A DNA stretch of 46,512 bases. Source: CBDULX01 sp965368175 (GTDB taxonomy: Bacteria > Pseudomonadota > Gammaproteobacteria > SZUA-229). The stretch covers positions 1-46,512 of the forward strand of contig CBDULX010000001.1 of the NCBI GenBank assembly GCA_965368175.1. The letters run 5' to 3'. Below, piece by piece: positions 1 through 8,931 of the stretch (positions are counted from its first letter, which is position 1; each line of letters starts with the position of its first letter). A program made the position numbers and the translations under genes. Below the pieces are notes generated by a model that searched no databases, was not told where the DNA came from, and saw nothing but the letters and a program-made list of their open reading frames with translations.

Positions 1-1757
1 GTCAGTTCAACATCTATGCCGCTTTCCGGGCGCGGTCCTTTGAGTACCACATAGGCAAAAATAGCTTCACCCTTGATGTCATCAGGGCGTCCCACTACGG
101 CGGCTTCTGCCACCCGTTCGTGAGCCACCAGGGCTGATTCCACTTCCATGGTGCCGAGGCGGTGGCCGGACACGTTTAATACGTCATCGATGCGACCCAT
201 GATCCAGAAATATCCATCGGCATCTCTACGGGCGCTGTCACCGGCCAGGTAATACTTGCCGCCAAATTTTGGCCAGTAGGTGTCCAGGTAGCGCTGGTCA
301 TCACCCCAGATGGTGCGCAGCATGGAGGGAAAGGGTTTTTTGATGACCAGAAAGCCACCTTTATTGGCTTCGGTGATGCTATTACCTTCCTCGTCCACCA
401 CATCGGCGTCAATGCCGGGGAGGGGAATGGTGCAGGAACCGGGCTTGGTCGCGACCACTGCCGGAATAGGCGCAATCATATTGGCGCCGGTTTCAGTCTG
501 CCACCAGGTATCAACAATTGGGCAACGGGTTTTACCAATGACTTCGTGATACCAGATCCAGGCTTCCGGGTTGATAGGTTCACCTACTGTGCCCAGCAGA
601 CGGATAGAGGACAGATCATATTTATTAGGGAATTCATCACCCATTTTCATCAGTGCACGAATAGCCGTGGGGGCTGTGTAGAAAATGCTGACCTTGTGGT
701 CCTGGCAGATTTTCCAGAAACGACCAAAGTCCGGTACTGAAGGCGCACCTTCATACATGACGATGGTGCCACCCGCAGCCAGTGGGCCATAGGCCACATA
801 GGTATGACCGGTAATCCAGCCCACATCGGCAGTACACCAGAAGATGTCATTGTCCTGCAGGTCGAATACCCAGAGATTGGTCATGACGGCACCCAGTAAA
901 AAGCCAGCACTGGCGTGTTGTATGCCTTTGGGTTTGCCGGTGGAGCCAGAGGTGTAGAGCAGGAACAGGGGGTGTTCAGATTCAACCCACACCGGTGGGC
1001 AATCTGTGGACTGGCCTTTGACAGCATCGTGCCACCAGATATCACGGCCTTCGGTCATTTTAATATTGTGTTTGGAGCGCTGACAGACAATCACATGTTC
1101 GATGCTGGGGCAGCCATGATCCAGCGCTTTGTCGGTAGCGGCTTTGAGTTCTACTACTTTACCACCGCGATGGCCGCCATCAGCGGTAATGACCATTTTG
1201 GCGCCGGCATCATTGATGCGATCGCGCAGAGATTCAGCAGAGAAGCCTCCAAATACAACGGAGTGAATAGCACCGATACGGGCGCAGGCCTGCATGGCTA
1301 TCAGGGCTTCAGGGATCATCGGCATGTAGATTACCACCCGATCACCCTTTTCAATTCCCTGAGCTTTCAGAGCATTGGCAAACTGGCTGACATCATCGGT
1401 CAGCTGCTGATAACTGATATGACGGGTATCACCCTGTTCGCCTTCAAATATAATGGCGGTTTTATCGGCCCTGGTGGCCAGATGTCGATCAAGGCAATTA
1501 TGGGAAACATTCAGTGTGCCATCGGTAAACCATTTGAAATGAGGTGCGCGGCTATCGTCAAGTGTTTCGGTAAACGGTGTATGCCAGTCAAGCATAGCGC
1601 GGGACTGTTCTGCCCAGAATCCGGTGTAGTCCGTTGACGCCTGATGGTGAAGGGCATCAAAGTCGGCTTTCTTAATGCGCGCCTTGCTGCTGAATTCAGT
1701 GGATGGCTCAAACAAACGATCTTCTATTAAACCGGATTCAATATTATTGCTCGACAT
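1..1757 (-). CDS. acs: Acetyl-CoA synthetase, 3' end outside window
   Basis: Activates acetate to acetyl-CoA through acetyl-AMP in the cytoplasm. The frame is open from the ATG at 1757 (MSSNNIESGL) to the window edge, giving about 585 codons; the family is about 650 residues, so roughly the last 65, including the regulatory lysine region, lie outside. Visible motifs are the AMP-binding loop YTSGSTGKPKG near residue 267, WWQTETG near 418, and the hinge segment GRIDDVLNVSGHRLGT near 522. An N-terminal acetyl-CoA-synthetase-type region precedes the AMP-binding domain. It stands alone on the minus strand, with a repeat-bearing gap separating it from gluQRS. Identification is by family motifs and length; ACS is preferred over propionyl-CoA synthetase but a comparison would settle it. 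Confidence 0.93.
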   Translation of the reverse strand, partial: MSSNNIESGLIEDRLFEPSTEFSSKARIKKADFDALHHQASTDYTGFWAEQSRAMLDWHTPFTETLDDSRAPHFKWFTDGTLNVSHNCLDRHLATRADKTAIIFEGEQGDTRHISYQQLTDDVSQFANALKAQGIEKGDRVVIYMPMIPEALIAMQACARIGAIHSVVFGGFSAESLRDRINDAGAKMVITADGGHRGGKVVELKAATDKALDHGCPSIEHVIVCQRSKHNIKMTEGRDIWWHDAVKGQSTDCPPVWVESEHPLFLLYTSGSTGKPKGIQHASAGFLLGAVMTNLWVFDLQDNDIFWCTADVGWITGHTYVAYGPLAAGGTIVMYEGAPSVPDFGRFWKICQDHKVSIFYTAPTAIRALMKMGDEFPNKYDLSSIRLLGTVGEPINPEAWIWYHEVIGKTRCPIVDTWWQTETGANMIAPIPAVVATKPGSCTIPLPGIDADVVDEEGNSITEANKGGFLVIKKPFPSMLRTIWGDDQRYLDTYWPKFGGKYYLAGDSARRDADGYFWIMGRIDDVLNVSGHRLGTMEVESALVAHERVAEAAVVGRPDDIKGEAIFAYVVLKGPRPESGIDVEL

Positions 1758-1829
1758 GCCCCTCTCCGATAACTCTTGATTGTTCTAAAGACCCAAGCAT
1801 ACCGGCTGCTTGAGAGTGACGCAATATGG

Positions 1830-1965
1830 TTAGGGACCTCTTGTTAACTTGTCATTTCGACCAGAGGGAGAAATCTTTCTTTTAATAACTGCATAAATAT
1901 CAAGCATTTAAGATCCCTCCCTATCAGTCGGGATGACAAAACGACACTTAATCAGAGGTTCCTTA
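1830..1965. repeat. MITE-like repeat, copy 1 (short form)
   Basis: A 136-bp element bounded by imperfect inverted ends (TTAGGGACCTCTTGTTAA on the left, TTAATCAGAGGTTCCTTA on the right). The interior folds back on itself: GTCAT, CGAC, GAGGGA and TCTT on the left pair with AAGA, TCCCTC, GTCG and ATGAC on the right. A longer copy lies at 7042-7273, sharing both ends and the interior block ATAAATATCAAGCATTTAAG. It has no coding capacity. Its right end overlaps the gluQRS stop codon. Confidence 0.7.
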
Positions 1966-2871
1966 GCTGTCGTCAAGAATCGTTGCCTGGGATGGAATCC
2001 TGCTGAGTGACCAGTTATTTTTGGCCCATTGCCAGAATTCATTAAGACTGGCCTGCTCAAGTTCCTCAGGTGGCTGCTGATTAAGGAATTTCATTGCTTT
2101 CAGCAGTGTGTTTACCGTGTGGCCGGTATCGACCGCTGGTGCGTGAGTCTGTTTGCTTAGCTTGTCACCCTGAGGATTTACCGCTAACGGCAGATGGGCA
2201 TATTGGGTGCTCGGGTAACCCAGGCACTGTTGCAGGTAAATCTGGCGCGGAGTCGATTCCAGTAAGTCATATCCACGCACGATGTGGGTAATGCCTTGCC
2301 AGGCATCATCCACCACCACGGCCAGCTGATATGCGAACAGGCCATCCCGACGACGGATAATGAAATCCCCCAGACTGGTGTGGGGGTTATGGCCAGAAAC
2401 GCCCATAATGGCGTCGCTAAATTCGATATGGCGGTTAGCTGTGCGCAGGCGGACAGCATGGTCATGGTGTTCAGAGTGATTGCTATTCTGGCAGGTGCCG
2501 GGATAAATAATACCTAAAGGGCCGTGTTCGGCCTGCTCTTTAATTTGACTGCGACTGCAGATGCAGCGATAGATTAATTCCTGTTCTTGCAGCTGATCAA
2601 GGGCGTCCTGATAGGCCTGTTTGCGCTGAGTCTGATAAATTACCTCGCCCTGCCATTCAAAGCCATAGGCTTCCAGAGTGTGGAGGATATCGGTATCCGC
2701 ATGCCTGACGTTGCGCAATTCATCGATATCTTCCATACGAACCAGCCATTCCCCCTGCTGGTTCTGGGCTTCCAGATAACTGGCCAGTGCAGCAATCAGA
2801 GAGCCAAAATGCAATGGACCGGTAGGTGAGGGGGCAAAACGTCCCCGATAGAGGGATTTTTGATCAGGCAT
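1963..2871 (-). CDS. gluQRS: Glutamyl-Q tRNA(Asp) synthetase
   Basis: A truncated glutamyl-tRNA synthetase paralogue that attaches glutamate to the queuosine base of tRNA(Asp). It carries the HIGH-like signature FAPSPTGPLHFGSL at residues 12-25 and the KMSKS-like DKLSK near residue 235. The zinc-site arrangement RCICS near residue 101, followed by a YPGTC stretch, matches the YadB family. At 302 residues it lacks the anticodon-binding domain of GltX, which fixes the assignment. It lies just downstream of dksA on the same strand, the usual arrangement. The last codons read ILDDS-stop, and the stop is contributed by the end of a repeat element, so the natural C-terminus may have been altered. 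Confidence 0.93.
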   Translation of the reverse strand: MPDQKSLYRGRFAPSPTGPLHFGSLIAALASYLEAQNQQGEWLVRMEDIDELRNVRHADTDILHTLEAYGFEWQGEVIYQTQRKQAYQDALDQLQEQELIYRCICSRSQIKEQAEHGPLGIIYPGTCQNSNHSEHHDHAVRLRTANRHIEFSDAIMGVSGHNPHTSLGDFIIRRRDGLFAYQLAVVVDDAWQGITHIVRGYDLLESTPRQIYLQQCLGYPSTQYAHLPLAVNPQGDKLSKQTHAPAVDTGHTVNTLLKAMKFLNQQPPEELEQASLNEFWQWAKNNWSLSRIPSQATILDDS

Positions 2872-2880
2872 TAATTACTC

Positions 2881-2901
2881 GAACCGGGCTGAGCCCGGTT
2901 C
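2881..2901 (-). terminator. Hairpin between dksA and gluQRS
   Basis: GAACCGGGC and GCCCGGTTC form a perfect 9-bp stem with a 3-nt loop, 17 bp beyond the dksA stop and 9 bp before the gluQRS start on the minus strand. It is not followed by a run of T, so it may attenuate rather than fully terminate. A terminator between dksA and gluQRS that controls read-through is known from Shigella and E. coli; the equivalent role here is inferred from position. Confidence 0.6.
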
Positions 2902-2918
2902 TAAAGCAATGTGGCAGC

Positions 2919-3353
2919 TTATTTGCCTTTGATCTGTTTTTCCTTGATCTCATCAAGGCTTTTGCAATCGATACATTGGGTGGCTGTGGGACGAGCTTCA
3001 AGGCGGCGAATGCCGATTTCCACACCACAGGTTTCACAATAACCATAATCTCCGCTATCGAGCATATCCAGCGACTCATCAATTTTCTTGATCAGTTTAC
3101 GCTCACGGTCGCGGGTACGTAATTCCAGGCTGAATTCTTCTTCCTGGGAAGCACGGTCGGCCGGATCGGGGAAATTAGCGGCATCGTCTTTCATATGATC
3201 CACAGTGCGGTCAACTTCCTGCATCAGCTCTTTTTTCCAGCCTTCAAGGATGCTTCTGAAGTGGCCAACCTGCTGTTCATTCATGTATTCTTCGCCCTTT
3301 TTTTCAATATAAGGGGTAAAGCCGTGTAATTTTTGTGCCGAAGTATCAGGCAT
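2919..3353 (-). CDS. dksA: RNA polymerase-binding transcription factor DksA
   Basis: Binds the RNA polymerase secondary channel and works with ppGpp in the stringent response. The 144-residue protein has the coiled-coil tip FPDPADRA with the two functional aspartates at D63 and D66, and the four-cysteine zinc finger C106-x2-C109-x17-C127-x2-C130. The segment QEEEFSLELRTRDRERKLIK is nearly canonical. The first start gives a 23-residue head before MNEQQ, matching the length of other DksA proteins. gluQRS follows on the same strand after a hairpin. The upstream region is very AT-rich, as expected for a strongly expressed promoter region. Confidence 0.97.
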   Translation of the reverse strand: MPDTSAQKLHGFTPYIEKKGEEYMNEQQVGHFRSILEGWKKELMQEVDRTVDHMKDDAANFPDPADRASQEEEFSLELRTRDRERKLIKKIDESLDMLDSGDYGYCETCGVEIGIRRLEARPTATQCIDCKSLDEIKEKQIKGK

Positions 3354-3647
3354 CGAAATCTCCGATATTTGTAGTCTCTGTATTCGCGACGCGATTTAAT
3401 ACCAAGAATTGCATCATTTAGCAACCAATTATAGTAAACAAGGTTGTTTTTCCCAGTAAGAAAAACGTCTAAAAAAGTGAAATAAATTAAGGAAATCAGC
3501 AATTAAACACATTATATTTAAAATACAAAAAAAAGCACATTATAATTAACCATAATAAAAACAATAAAATAGAGAAGCTATACAGCCTGGTTCTGATTTT
3601 CAGGCCTGGTTGCGAAGGCTCTCTGATTACCTTAGAAATAATATCTT

Positions 3648-3993
3648 GATACAAATATCAATATTGTCATTCACACTGCCTCTGGAAGGTTTGCTCCTGA
3701 TGACGTTAAACACATACTTGATGAATTAATTCACCACCCCGATTTCAAAAAAAGACACGAATGAGGTCTGGGATTTTCGTCAAGTCCCTGATATTAACTT
3801 CACGGCTGCAGAATTGAGGGAGATTGTAGTTCATAGGGAGGTCTATCTGGCCCATCGTTCGCCGGGTTATAACCTGGCGATGGTGAGCGACGATGATTTG
3901 ATCTTTGGTCTGGCCAGGATGTTTATGGCTTACTGTGAACATTTGCCGATTAAAATCACCATCTTACGCACACTAGAAGCTGCCATGGAGTAG
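3648..3993 (+). pseudogene. Decayed gene for an unnamed small protein
   Basis: Two overlapping plus-strand frames read as one protein. The first runs from about 3648 (NIVIHTASGRFAPDDV) to a stop at 3762. A +1 shift resumes at 3766 with VWDFRQVPDINFTAAEL and continues through FGLARMFMAYCE to EAAME-stop at 3991. The final TAG stands where a tryptophan (TGG) would let the frame continue seven nucleotide triplets to another stop. No start codon is visible: a stop precedes the first frame. The layout resembles a widespread family of about 120-residue proteins with WDLR and GLARMF-type segments, which I cannot name. The rest of the dksA-xseA gap is AT-rich and shows nothing else. Confidence 0.6.
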
Positions 3994-4004
3994 TTTCAGA
4001 AGGA

Positions 4005-5444
4005 TTAGTCAGGATCCCTGGGCTTTTTTTCTACTCGAGTAATCAGTGTGCCCTTAGCCAGCCGCAGCTGAATCTGTTCCCCCGGTTTAACCTGTCGGCT
4101 ATCTGTGATGGTTTCACCACTGCTTTTGCTGGCGATGGCATAGCCACGGCCCAGGGTTTCCAGCGGGCTGACGGCATTCAGGGTGCGTGAGAGGCTGGCC
4201 AGCAACTGGTGTTTGTTATGAAGAGTAGTTTTTTGCGTTATTAGCAGTCGTTTTTGCAACCCGTTCAGAATCTGCTGTTCTCTATATATTTTGAGCTCCG
4301 GTGAACAGGCCATCAATCGATTAAGCTGATGAAGCTGCAGGTGCTGCTGGAGTTTAATATTATAGAACCAGCTGGTTTTCAGTCGTTGTTCCAGCTCATC
4401 CAGCCTTTGAGACTGCTGCTGCAGGTAACTGGTGGGGTGTTGCTGCTGTAAGCGTTTTTCCAGCCAGCCAAGTTGCTGCAGTTGAGCTTTGATACGATTG
4501 AGCATCAGTTGCTGTAAGCGCTGCCGACAGGCATAAAAGCTCTGCAGGTAAAGGTTCTGGTCCGGACTGATCAATTCGGCTGCAGCAGAGGGTGTGGGTG
4601 CTCTGACGTCGGCCACAAAGTCGGCAATGGTGAAATCAATTTCATGGCCTACGCCACAGATTACGGGGATATCGCAATCAGTAATGGCATGGGCCACCAT
4701 TTCCTCATTGAAGGGCCACAGATCCTCCAGTGAGCCACCGCCGCGGACCAGCAGCAACACATCACAGTCTTTGCGTTGTGAAGCACGGTGTAATTGCGCA
4801 ACAATTTGTGGCGCCGCCGCATCCCCCTGTACGGCTACCGGGTAAATTAAAACTGGAATGGCGGGAAAGCGTCGCTGTAGCACACTTAATACATCACGGA
4901 TCGCGGCACCGGTGGTTGAGGTGATGACACCTATGCGTTTCGGGAGCTTGGGCAGAGGTTTTTTTCTGTCTTCGTCAAATAAACCCTGTTCGGCCAGCTG
5001 GGCTTTTAGTCGTTCGAATTCCCGCTGCAAAGCACCATTGCCGGCTTCTTCCATGTGCTCCACTAGTAACTGGAAATTGCCTCGTGCCTCATAGAGGCTG
5101 ACTCTGGCCCGCAGCAGTACCTGCTGGCCATTTTCTGGTTTGAACCGCAAAAACTGGTTACGCCCTTTGAACATAGCGCAGCTGACCTGTGCTTTAGCAT
5201 CTTTCAGGGTGAAGTACATATGGCCGGATGAGGGTTGCGACAGGTTGGATAATTCACCTTCTACCCAGAGCAGTGGGAACTCGGACTCCAGCAGGCTGCG
5301 CACGGTAAAATTTAGCTCAGATACGCTGTGGATGGTACGTTGGGGTTGCAGATCGGTGCTGTTAGTCATGGGCCATGATGATAGATTTTTAGCGAGCTGA
5401 GCACCAGTGCTTTCTGACATTAACCGAGCTGGGCCAGGATTCAC
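4005..5444 (-). CDS. xseA: Exodeoxyribonuclease VII large subunit
   Basis: Large subunit of the single-strand-specific exonuclease VII, which works with XseB in mismatch repair and DNA degradation. An N-terminal OB-fold region (SGHMYFTLKDAKAQV) precedes the catalytic domain with GVITSTTGAAIRD, RGGGSLEDLWPFN and CGVGHEIDFTIADF. A long glutamine- and leucine-rich coiled coil follows, then a C-terminal LGRGYAI strand. The frame opens with a GTG at 5444 behind AAGGGA; internal ATGs at 5423 and 5369 are alternatives, the last being closer to the usual N-terminus. It is divergent from guaB, a common arrangement in this class. Confidence 0.95.
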   Translation of the reverse strand: MNPGPARLMSESTGAQLAKNLSSWPMTNSTDLQPQRTIHSVSELNFTVRSLLESEFPLLWVEGELSNLSQPSSGHMYFTLKDAKAQVSCAMFKGRNQFLRFKPENGQQVLLRARVSLYEARGNFQLLVEHMEEAGNGALQREFERLKAQLAEQGLFDEDRKKPLPKLPKRIGVITSTTGAAIRDVLSVLQRRFPAIPVLIYPVAVQGDAAAPQIVAQLHRASQRKDCDVLLLVRGGGSLEDLWPFNEEMVAHAITDCDIPVICGVGHEIDFTIADFVADVRAPTPSAAAELISPDQNLYLQSFYACRQRLQQLMLNRIKAQLQQLGWLEKRLQQQHPTSYLQQQSQRLDELEQRLKTSWFYNIKLQQHLQLHQLNRLMACSPELKIYREQQILNGLQKRLLITQKTTLHNKHQLLASLSRTLNAVSPLETLGRGYAIASKSSGETITDSRQVKPGEQIQLRLAKGTLITRVEKKPRDPD

Positions 5445-5475
5445 GATTTCCCTTTAGAATCCGCATTTTATGAGC

Positions 5476-5505
5476 TTGTCATAGATCAGTCGAATCTTAT
5501 ATAAT
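5476..5505 (+). promoter_or_regulatory. Predicted sigma-70 promoter of guaB
   Basis: TTGTCA (5476-5481) and a perfect TATAAT (5500-5505) are separated by 18 bp. The -10 box lies 32 bp before the chosen guaB ATG, which also rules out the first in-frame start at 5505 because that would lie inside the -10 box. Confidence 0.6.
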
Positions 5506-5537
5506 TGTACGATTTACCAGACCAAACAGGAGCCGTT

Positions 5538-6995
5538 ATGCGAATATCTCAGGAAGCACTCACTTTTGATGATGTGTTGTTGATTCCCGCCCATTCTACG
5601 GTCCTGCCTAACGAGGTAAGTCTGGGTACTCAGCTTACTCGTGAAATTAGATTGAATATTCCGCTGATTTCGGCGGCCATGGATACGGTGACCGAGGCCC
5701 GACTGGCCATTGCCTTAGCTCAGGCGGGTGGTATGGGTATTATTCATAAGAACATGAATGCTGAGGAACAGGCGCATCAGGTCTCTATGGTTAAAAAATA
5801 CGAAGCCGGGGTGATCAGCGAGCCCATTACTGTGCCTTCTAACACTACAGTTAGCGAAGTGCTCAAATTAACCCAGGAAAACAGCATTTCAGGTGTTCCA
5901 GTGGTGGATGGTGAGGATCTGGTGGGTATAGTTACCGCCCGCGACCTGCGTTTTGAAACCGGTATGGATAAACCGATAACCGAAATCATGACCCCCAAGG
6001 AAAAGCTGGTGACGGTTAAAGAAGGTGCCGACAGGGAAGAAGTGCTGGGTTTGCTGCACAAACACCGCATCGAAAAGGTGCTGGTGGTGAACGACCAGTT
6101 TCAGTTACGCGGCATGATTACTGTTAAAGATATTCAGAAATCCGATGATTTTCCTAATGCCTGTAAAGATGGACATGGTCGCCTGCGGGTGGGTGCTGCG
6201 GTGGGCACCGGTGCCGATGCGGAAGAACGGGTGACTGCGCTGGTGGGTGCCGGTGTTGATGTGATCATTGTGGATACCGCTCATGGTCATTCACAGGGTG
6301 TGCTGGACCGGGTGGCCTGGGTCAAGAGGCATTTCCCACAGGTTCAGGTAATTGGCGGTAATATTGCCACAGCCCAGGCCGCGAAAGACCTGGTCAAGGC
6401 TGGCGCCGATGCAGTTAAAGTGGGTATAGGCCCCGGGTCTATTTGCACTACCCGTATTGTAGCCGGAGTGGGTGTGCCACAGATATCGGCAGTCGCTAAC
6501 GTCGCCAAGGCGCTGGAAGGCACCGGTATCCCTCTGATTGCCGATGGTGGCGTACGTTATTCCGGTGATGTGGCCAAGGCTCTGGCAGCCGGTGCCTATT
6601 GCATTATGATTGGTGGCCTGTTTGCGGGCACTGAAGAAGCGCCCGGTGAAGTGGAGCTGTTCCAGGGGCGTTCATACAAGTCCTATCGCGGTATGGGGTC
6701 TATTGGTGCCATGGAAAAAGGCTCCAGTGATCGATATTTTCAGGATAAAAATGCCGGGGCGGAAAAGCTGGTGCCGGAAGGTATCGAAGGTCGTGTGCCT
6801 TACAAGGGGCCAATGAGTACTATTATCTACCAGCTGCTGGGAGGGATTCGTGCCAGTATGGGGTATGTAGGCTGTGCCAACCTGGATGAAATGCGAACCA
6901 AACCTGAGTTTGTACGGATTTCCAGTGCCGGTATCCAGGAGTCACATGTGCACGATGTGACCATCACCAAAGAAGCACCGAATTACCGTACTTAA
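5538..6995 (+). CDS. guaB: Inosine-5'-monophosphate dehydrogenase
   Basis: Oxidises IMP to XMP with NAD, the committed step to GMP. The 485-residue protein has the TIM barrel interrupted by two CBS domains (about residues 93-205). The catalytic loop GIGPGSICTTR carries the active cysteine at about residue 303. The flap and C-terminal motifs YRGMGSIGAM and SSAGIQESHVHDV are intact. The ATG at 5538 is chosen because it follows CAGGAG with good spacing and because the upstream in-frame start falls in the promoter. guaA lies downstream on the same strand, but a 355-bp repeat-filled gap separates them, unlike the tight guaBA operon of enterics. Confidence 0.97.
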   Translation: MRISQEALTFDDVLLIPAHSTVLPNEVSLGTQLTREIRLNIPLISAAMDTVTEARLAIALAQAGGMGIIHKNMNAEEQAHQVSMVKKYEAGVISEPITVPSNTTVSEVLKLTQENSISGVPVVDGEDLVGIVTARDLRFETGMDKPITEIMTPKEKLVTVKEGADREEVLGLLHKHRIEKVLVVNDQFQLRGMITVKDIQKSDDFPNACKDGHGRLRVGAAVGTGADAEERVTALVGAGVDVIIVDTAHGHSQGVLDRVAWVKRHFPQVQVIGGNIATAQAAKDLVKAGADAVKVGIGPGSICTTRIVAGVGVPQISAVANVAKALEGTGIPLIADGGVRYSGDVAKALAAGAYCIMIGGLFAGTEEAPGEVELFQGRSYKSYRGMGSIGAMEKGSSDRYFQDKNAGAEKLVPEGIEGRVPYKGPMSTIIYQLLGGIRASMGYVGCANLDEMRTKPEFVRISSAGIQESHVHDVTITKEAPNYRT

Positions 6996-7004
6996 ATAAA
7001 TTAT

Positions 7005-7320
7005 TGCCACAGAGTCACGGAGAACACAGAGTTTTTAATATTTAGGGAACCTTTGATTAATTTGTCATTTCGACCAAAGGGACGAGCCCATGGATGGGCG
7101 AAGGTAGAACAATCATGGAGCTATTGTCGAGAAATCTTGCTGTTGATAGCTGTATAAATATCAAGCATTTAAGATCCCTCGGCAACTGCTCCTGCGTTGC
7201 CCTACTACTTACATCCGTGTAAGCATCCATTTAAGTCGGGATGACATATTATGAATTAATCAGAGGTTCCTTAGATCTCTGTGTACCCAATGGGCATAAA
7301 CTCTCTGAGACTCTGTGGCA
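7005..7320. repeat. CACAGAG palindrome split by a repeat element
   Basis: The guaB-guaA gap consists almost entirely of repeats. The outer arms are GCCACAGAGTCACGGAGA on the left and a matching GAGACTCTGTGGC on the right, the same family as the palindromes at 8937, 16066 and 38911. The loop is occupied by the 232-bp MITE-like element at 7042-7273. No gene is visible. Confidence 0.65.
7042..7273. repeat. MITE-like repeat, copy 2 (long form)
   Basis: Inverted ends TTAGGGAACCTTTGATTAA and TTAATCAGAGGTTCCTTA bound 232 bp. The interior contains the same GTCATTTCGACC ... AAGATCCCTC ... GTCGGGATGACA fold-back as copy 1, plus two extra segments near 7078-7130 and 7183-7228. It has no reading frame of note. 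It sits in the loop of a CACAGAG palindrome. Confidence 0.7.
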
Positions 7321-7350
7321 AATTAATCCAACAATATTGCAGCCATATCT

Positions 7351-8931
7351 ATGACTACTCAAAACATTCATGCCGATCGTATCCTTATTCTGGATTTTGG
7401 TTCTCAGTATACTCAGTTGATTGCGCGTCGCATCCGTGAAGCGGGTGTGTATTGTGAGCTTTATGGCTGGGATATGGATGTTGAGGTGCTTAAGGCGTTT
7501 AAACCTTCAGGCATTATCCTCTCCGGTGGCCCGGAGACGGTGACAGAAGAAGAATCGCCCGTTGCGCCGGCTATCGTATTTGAGCTGGGAGTACCGGTGC
7601 TGGGTATTTGCTACGGAATGCAGACCATGGCCGAACAGCTGGGTGGTAAGGTAGAGAGTGCCGATCACCATGAATATGGCTACGCACAGGTGCGCGCTCG
7701 TGGGCACACCCGGTTGCTGAAGGACATCGAAGACCACACCACCGAAGACGGTTATGGCCTGCTGGATGTGTGGATGTCTCACGGCGATCGTGTGGTGGAT
7801 ATGCCTGAGGGTTTCAAGCTCATGGCATCGACCGATTCTGCACCCATCGCGGGTATGGCCAATGAGGAAAAAGATTTTTACGGTGTGCAGTTTCACCCGG
7901 AAGTTACCCATACTCGACAGGGTTTGCGTATTATCCAGCGTTTTGTTCATGACATCTGTGGTTGCGGTAATTTGTGGACCGCCGACAACATTATCGATGA
8001 TTCTATCGAAACTATTCGCAAACAGGTGAGTAAAGAAGAAGTATTGCTGGGCCTGTCCGGAGGCGTCGATTCATCGGTCGTTGCCGCGCTATTGCACAAG
8101 GCCATTGGTGATCAACTGACCTGTGTATTTGTAGATAATGGCTTATTGCGCTATGGCGAAGGTGATCAGGTGATGGCGACCTTCGCCGAGCATATGGGTG
8201 TTAAGGTAATTCGGGTGGATGCCGAGCAACGATTCCTCGATGCGCTCAAGGGTGAAATTGACCCCGAGAAGAAACGCAAAATTATTGGCAATCTGTTTGT
8301 TGATATTTTTGAGGAACAGGCCAGTAAACTGGACAATGCAAAGTGGCTGGCCCAGGGTACGATTTATCCCGATGTGATTGAGTCTGCCGGTGCTAAAACC
8401 GGCAAGGCGCATCTAATCAAGTCCCACCATAATGTAGGTGGCCTGCCGGATTACATGAAACTGAACCTCTGTGAACCATTACGAGAATTGTTCAAAGATG
8501 AAGTACGCAAGCTGGGAGTGGAATTGGGCCTGCCTTATGACATGGTGTATCGCCACCCTTTTCCTGGCCCGGGTCTGGGTGTGCGCATTCTTGGTGAAGT
8601 TAAAAAAGAATACGCCGATATTTTACGTCTGGCCGACCATGTTTTTATAGAAGAGCTGCACAAGCATGAACTGTACGATAAGGTTTCCCAGGCCTTCACT
8701 GTATTCCTGCCTGTGAAATCAGTGGGCGTGACCGGTGACGGTCGCCGTTATCAGTATGTCGTAGCCCTGCGTGCCGTTGAAACCATCGATTTCATGACCG
8801 CCCGCTGGGCCCACTTGCCGTACGATTTTCTGGATCATGTATCACGCCGAATTGTGAATGAAGTGAACGGAATTTCCCGTGTGGTGTACGACATCACCGG
8901 CAAACCCCCGGGCACGATTGAGTGGGAATAA
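7351..8931 (+). CDS. guaA: GMP synthase (glutamine-hydrolysing)
   Basis: Converts XMP to GMP using glutamine and ATP. The N-terminal class I amidotransferase domain has the nucleophile C87 in GICYGMQ and the partners H182 and E184 in FHPEVTH. The ATP-pyrophosphatase domain has the P-loop LSGGVDSS near residue 235, and the C-terminal dimerisation domain ends in the conserved GKPPGTIEWE. Length is 526, normal for the family. The last 60 bp of the gene form the left copy of a 231-bp direct repeat. The 3' end of guaA is an established integration hotspot for genomic islands, and here an island follows directly. Confidence 0.97.
   Translation: MTTQNIHADRILILDFGSQYTQLIARRIREAGVYCELYGWDMDVEVLKAFKPSGIILSGGPETVTEEESPVAPAIVFELGVPVLGICYGMQTMAEQLGGKVESADHHEYGYAQVRARGHTRLLKDIEDHTTEDGYGLLDVWMSHGDRVVDMPEGFKLMASTDSAPIAGMANEEKDFYGVQFHPEVTHTRQGLRIIQRFVHDICGCGNLWTADNIIDDSIETIRKQVSKEEVLLGLSGGVDSSVVAALLHKAIGDQLTCVFVDNGLLRYGEGDQVMATFAEHMGVKVIRVDAEQRFLDALKGEIDPEKKRKIIGNLFVDIFEEQASKLDNAKWLAQGTIYPDVIESAGAKTGKAHLIKSHHNVGGLPDYMKLNLCEPLRELFKDEVRKLGVELGLPYDMVYRHPFPGPGLGVRILGEVKKEYADILRLADHVFIEELHKHELYDKVSQAFTVFLPVKSVGVTGDGRRYQYVVALRAVETIDFMTARWAHLPYDFLDHVSRRIVNEVNGISRVVYDITGKPPGTIEWE

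Noticed and set aside
915..1637. A 240-codon plus-strand open frame
   Set aside because: It is the antisense shadow of acs, which shows clear AMP-binding motifs on the other strand.
3745..3942. Minus-strand 65-codon frame between dksA and xseA
   Set aside because: It is the antisense of the decayed plus-strand gene, whose protein pattern is more convincing.
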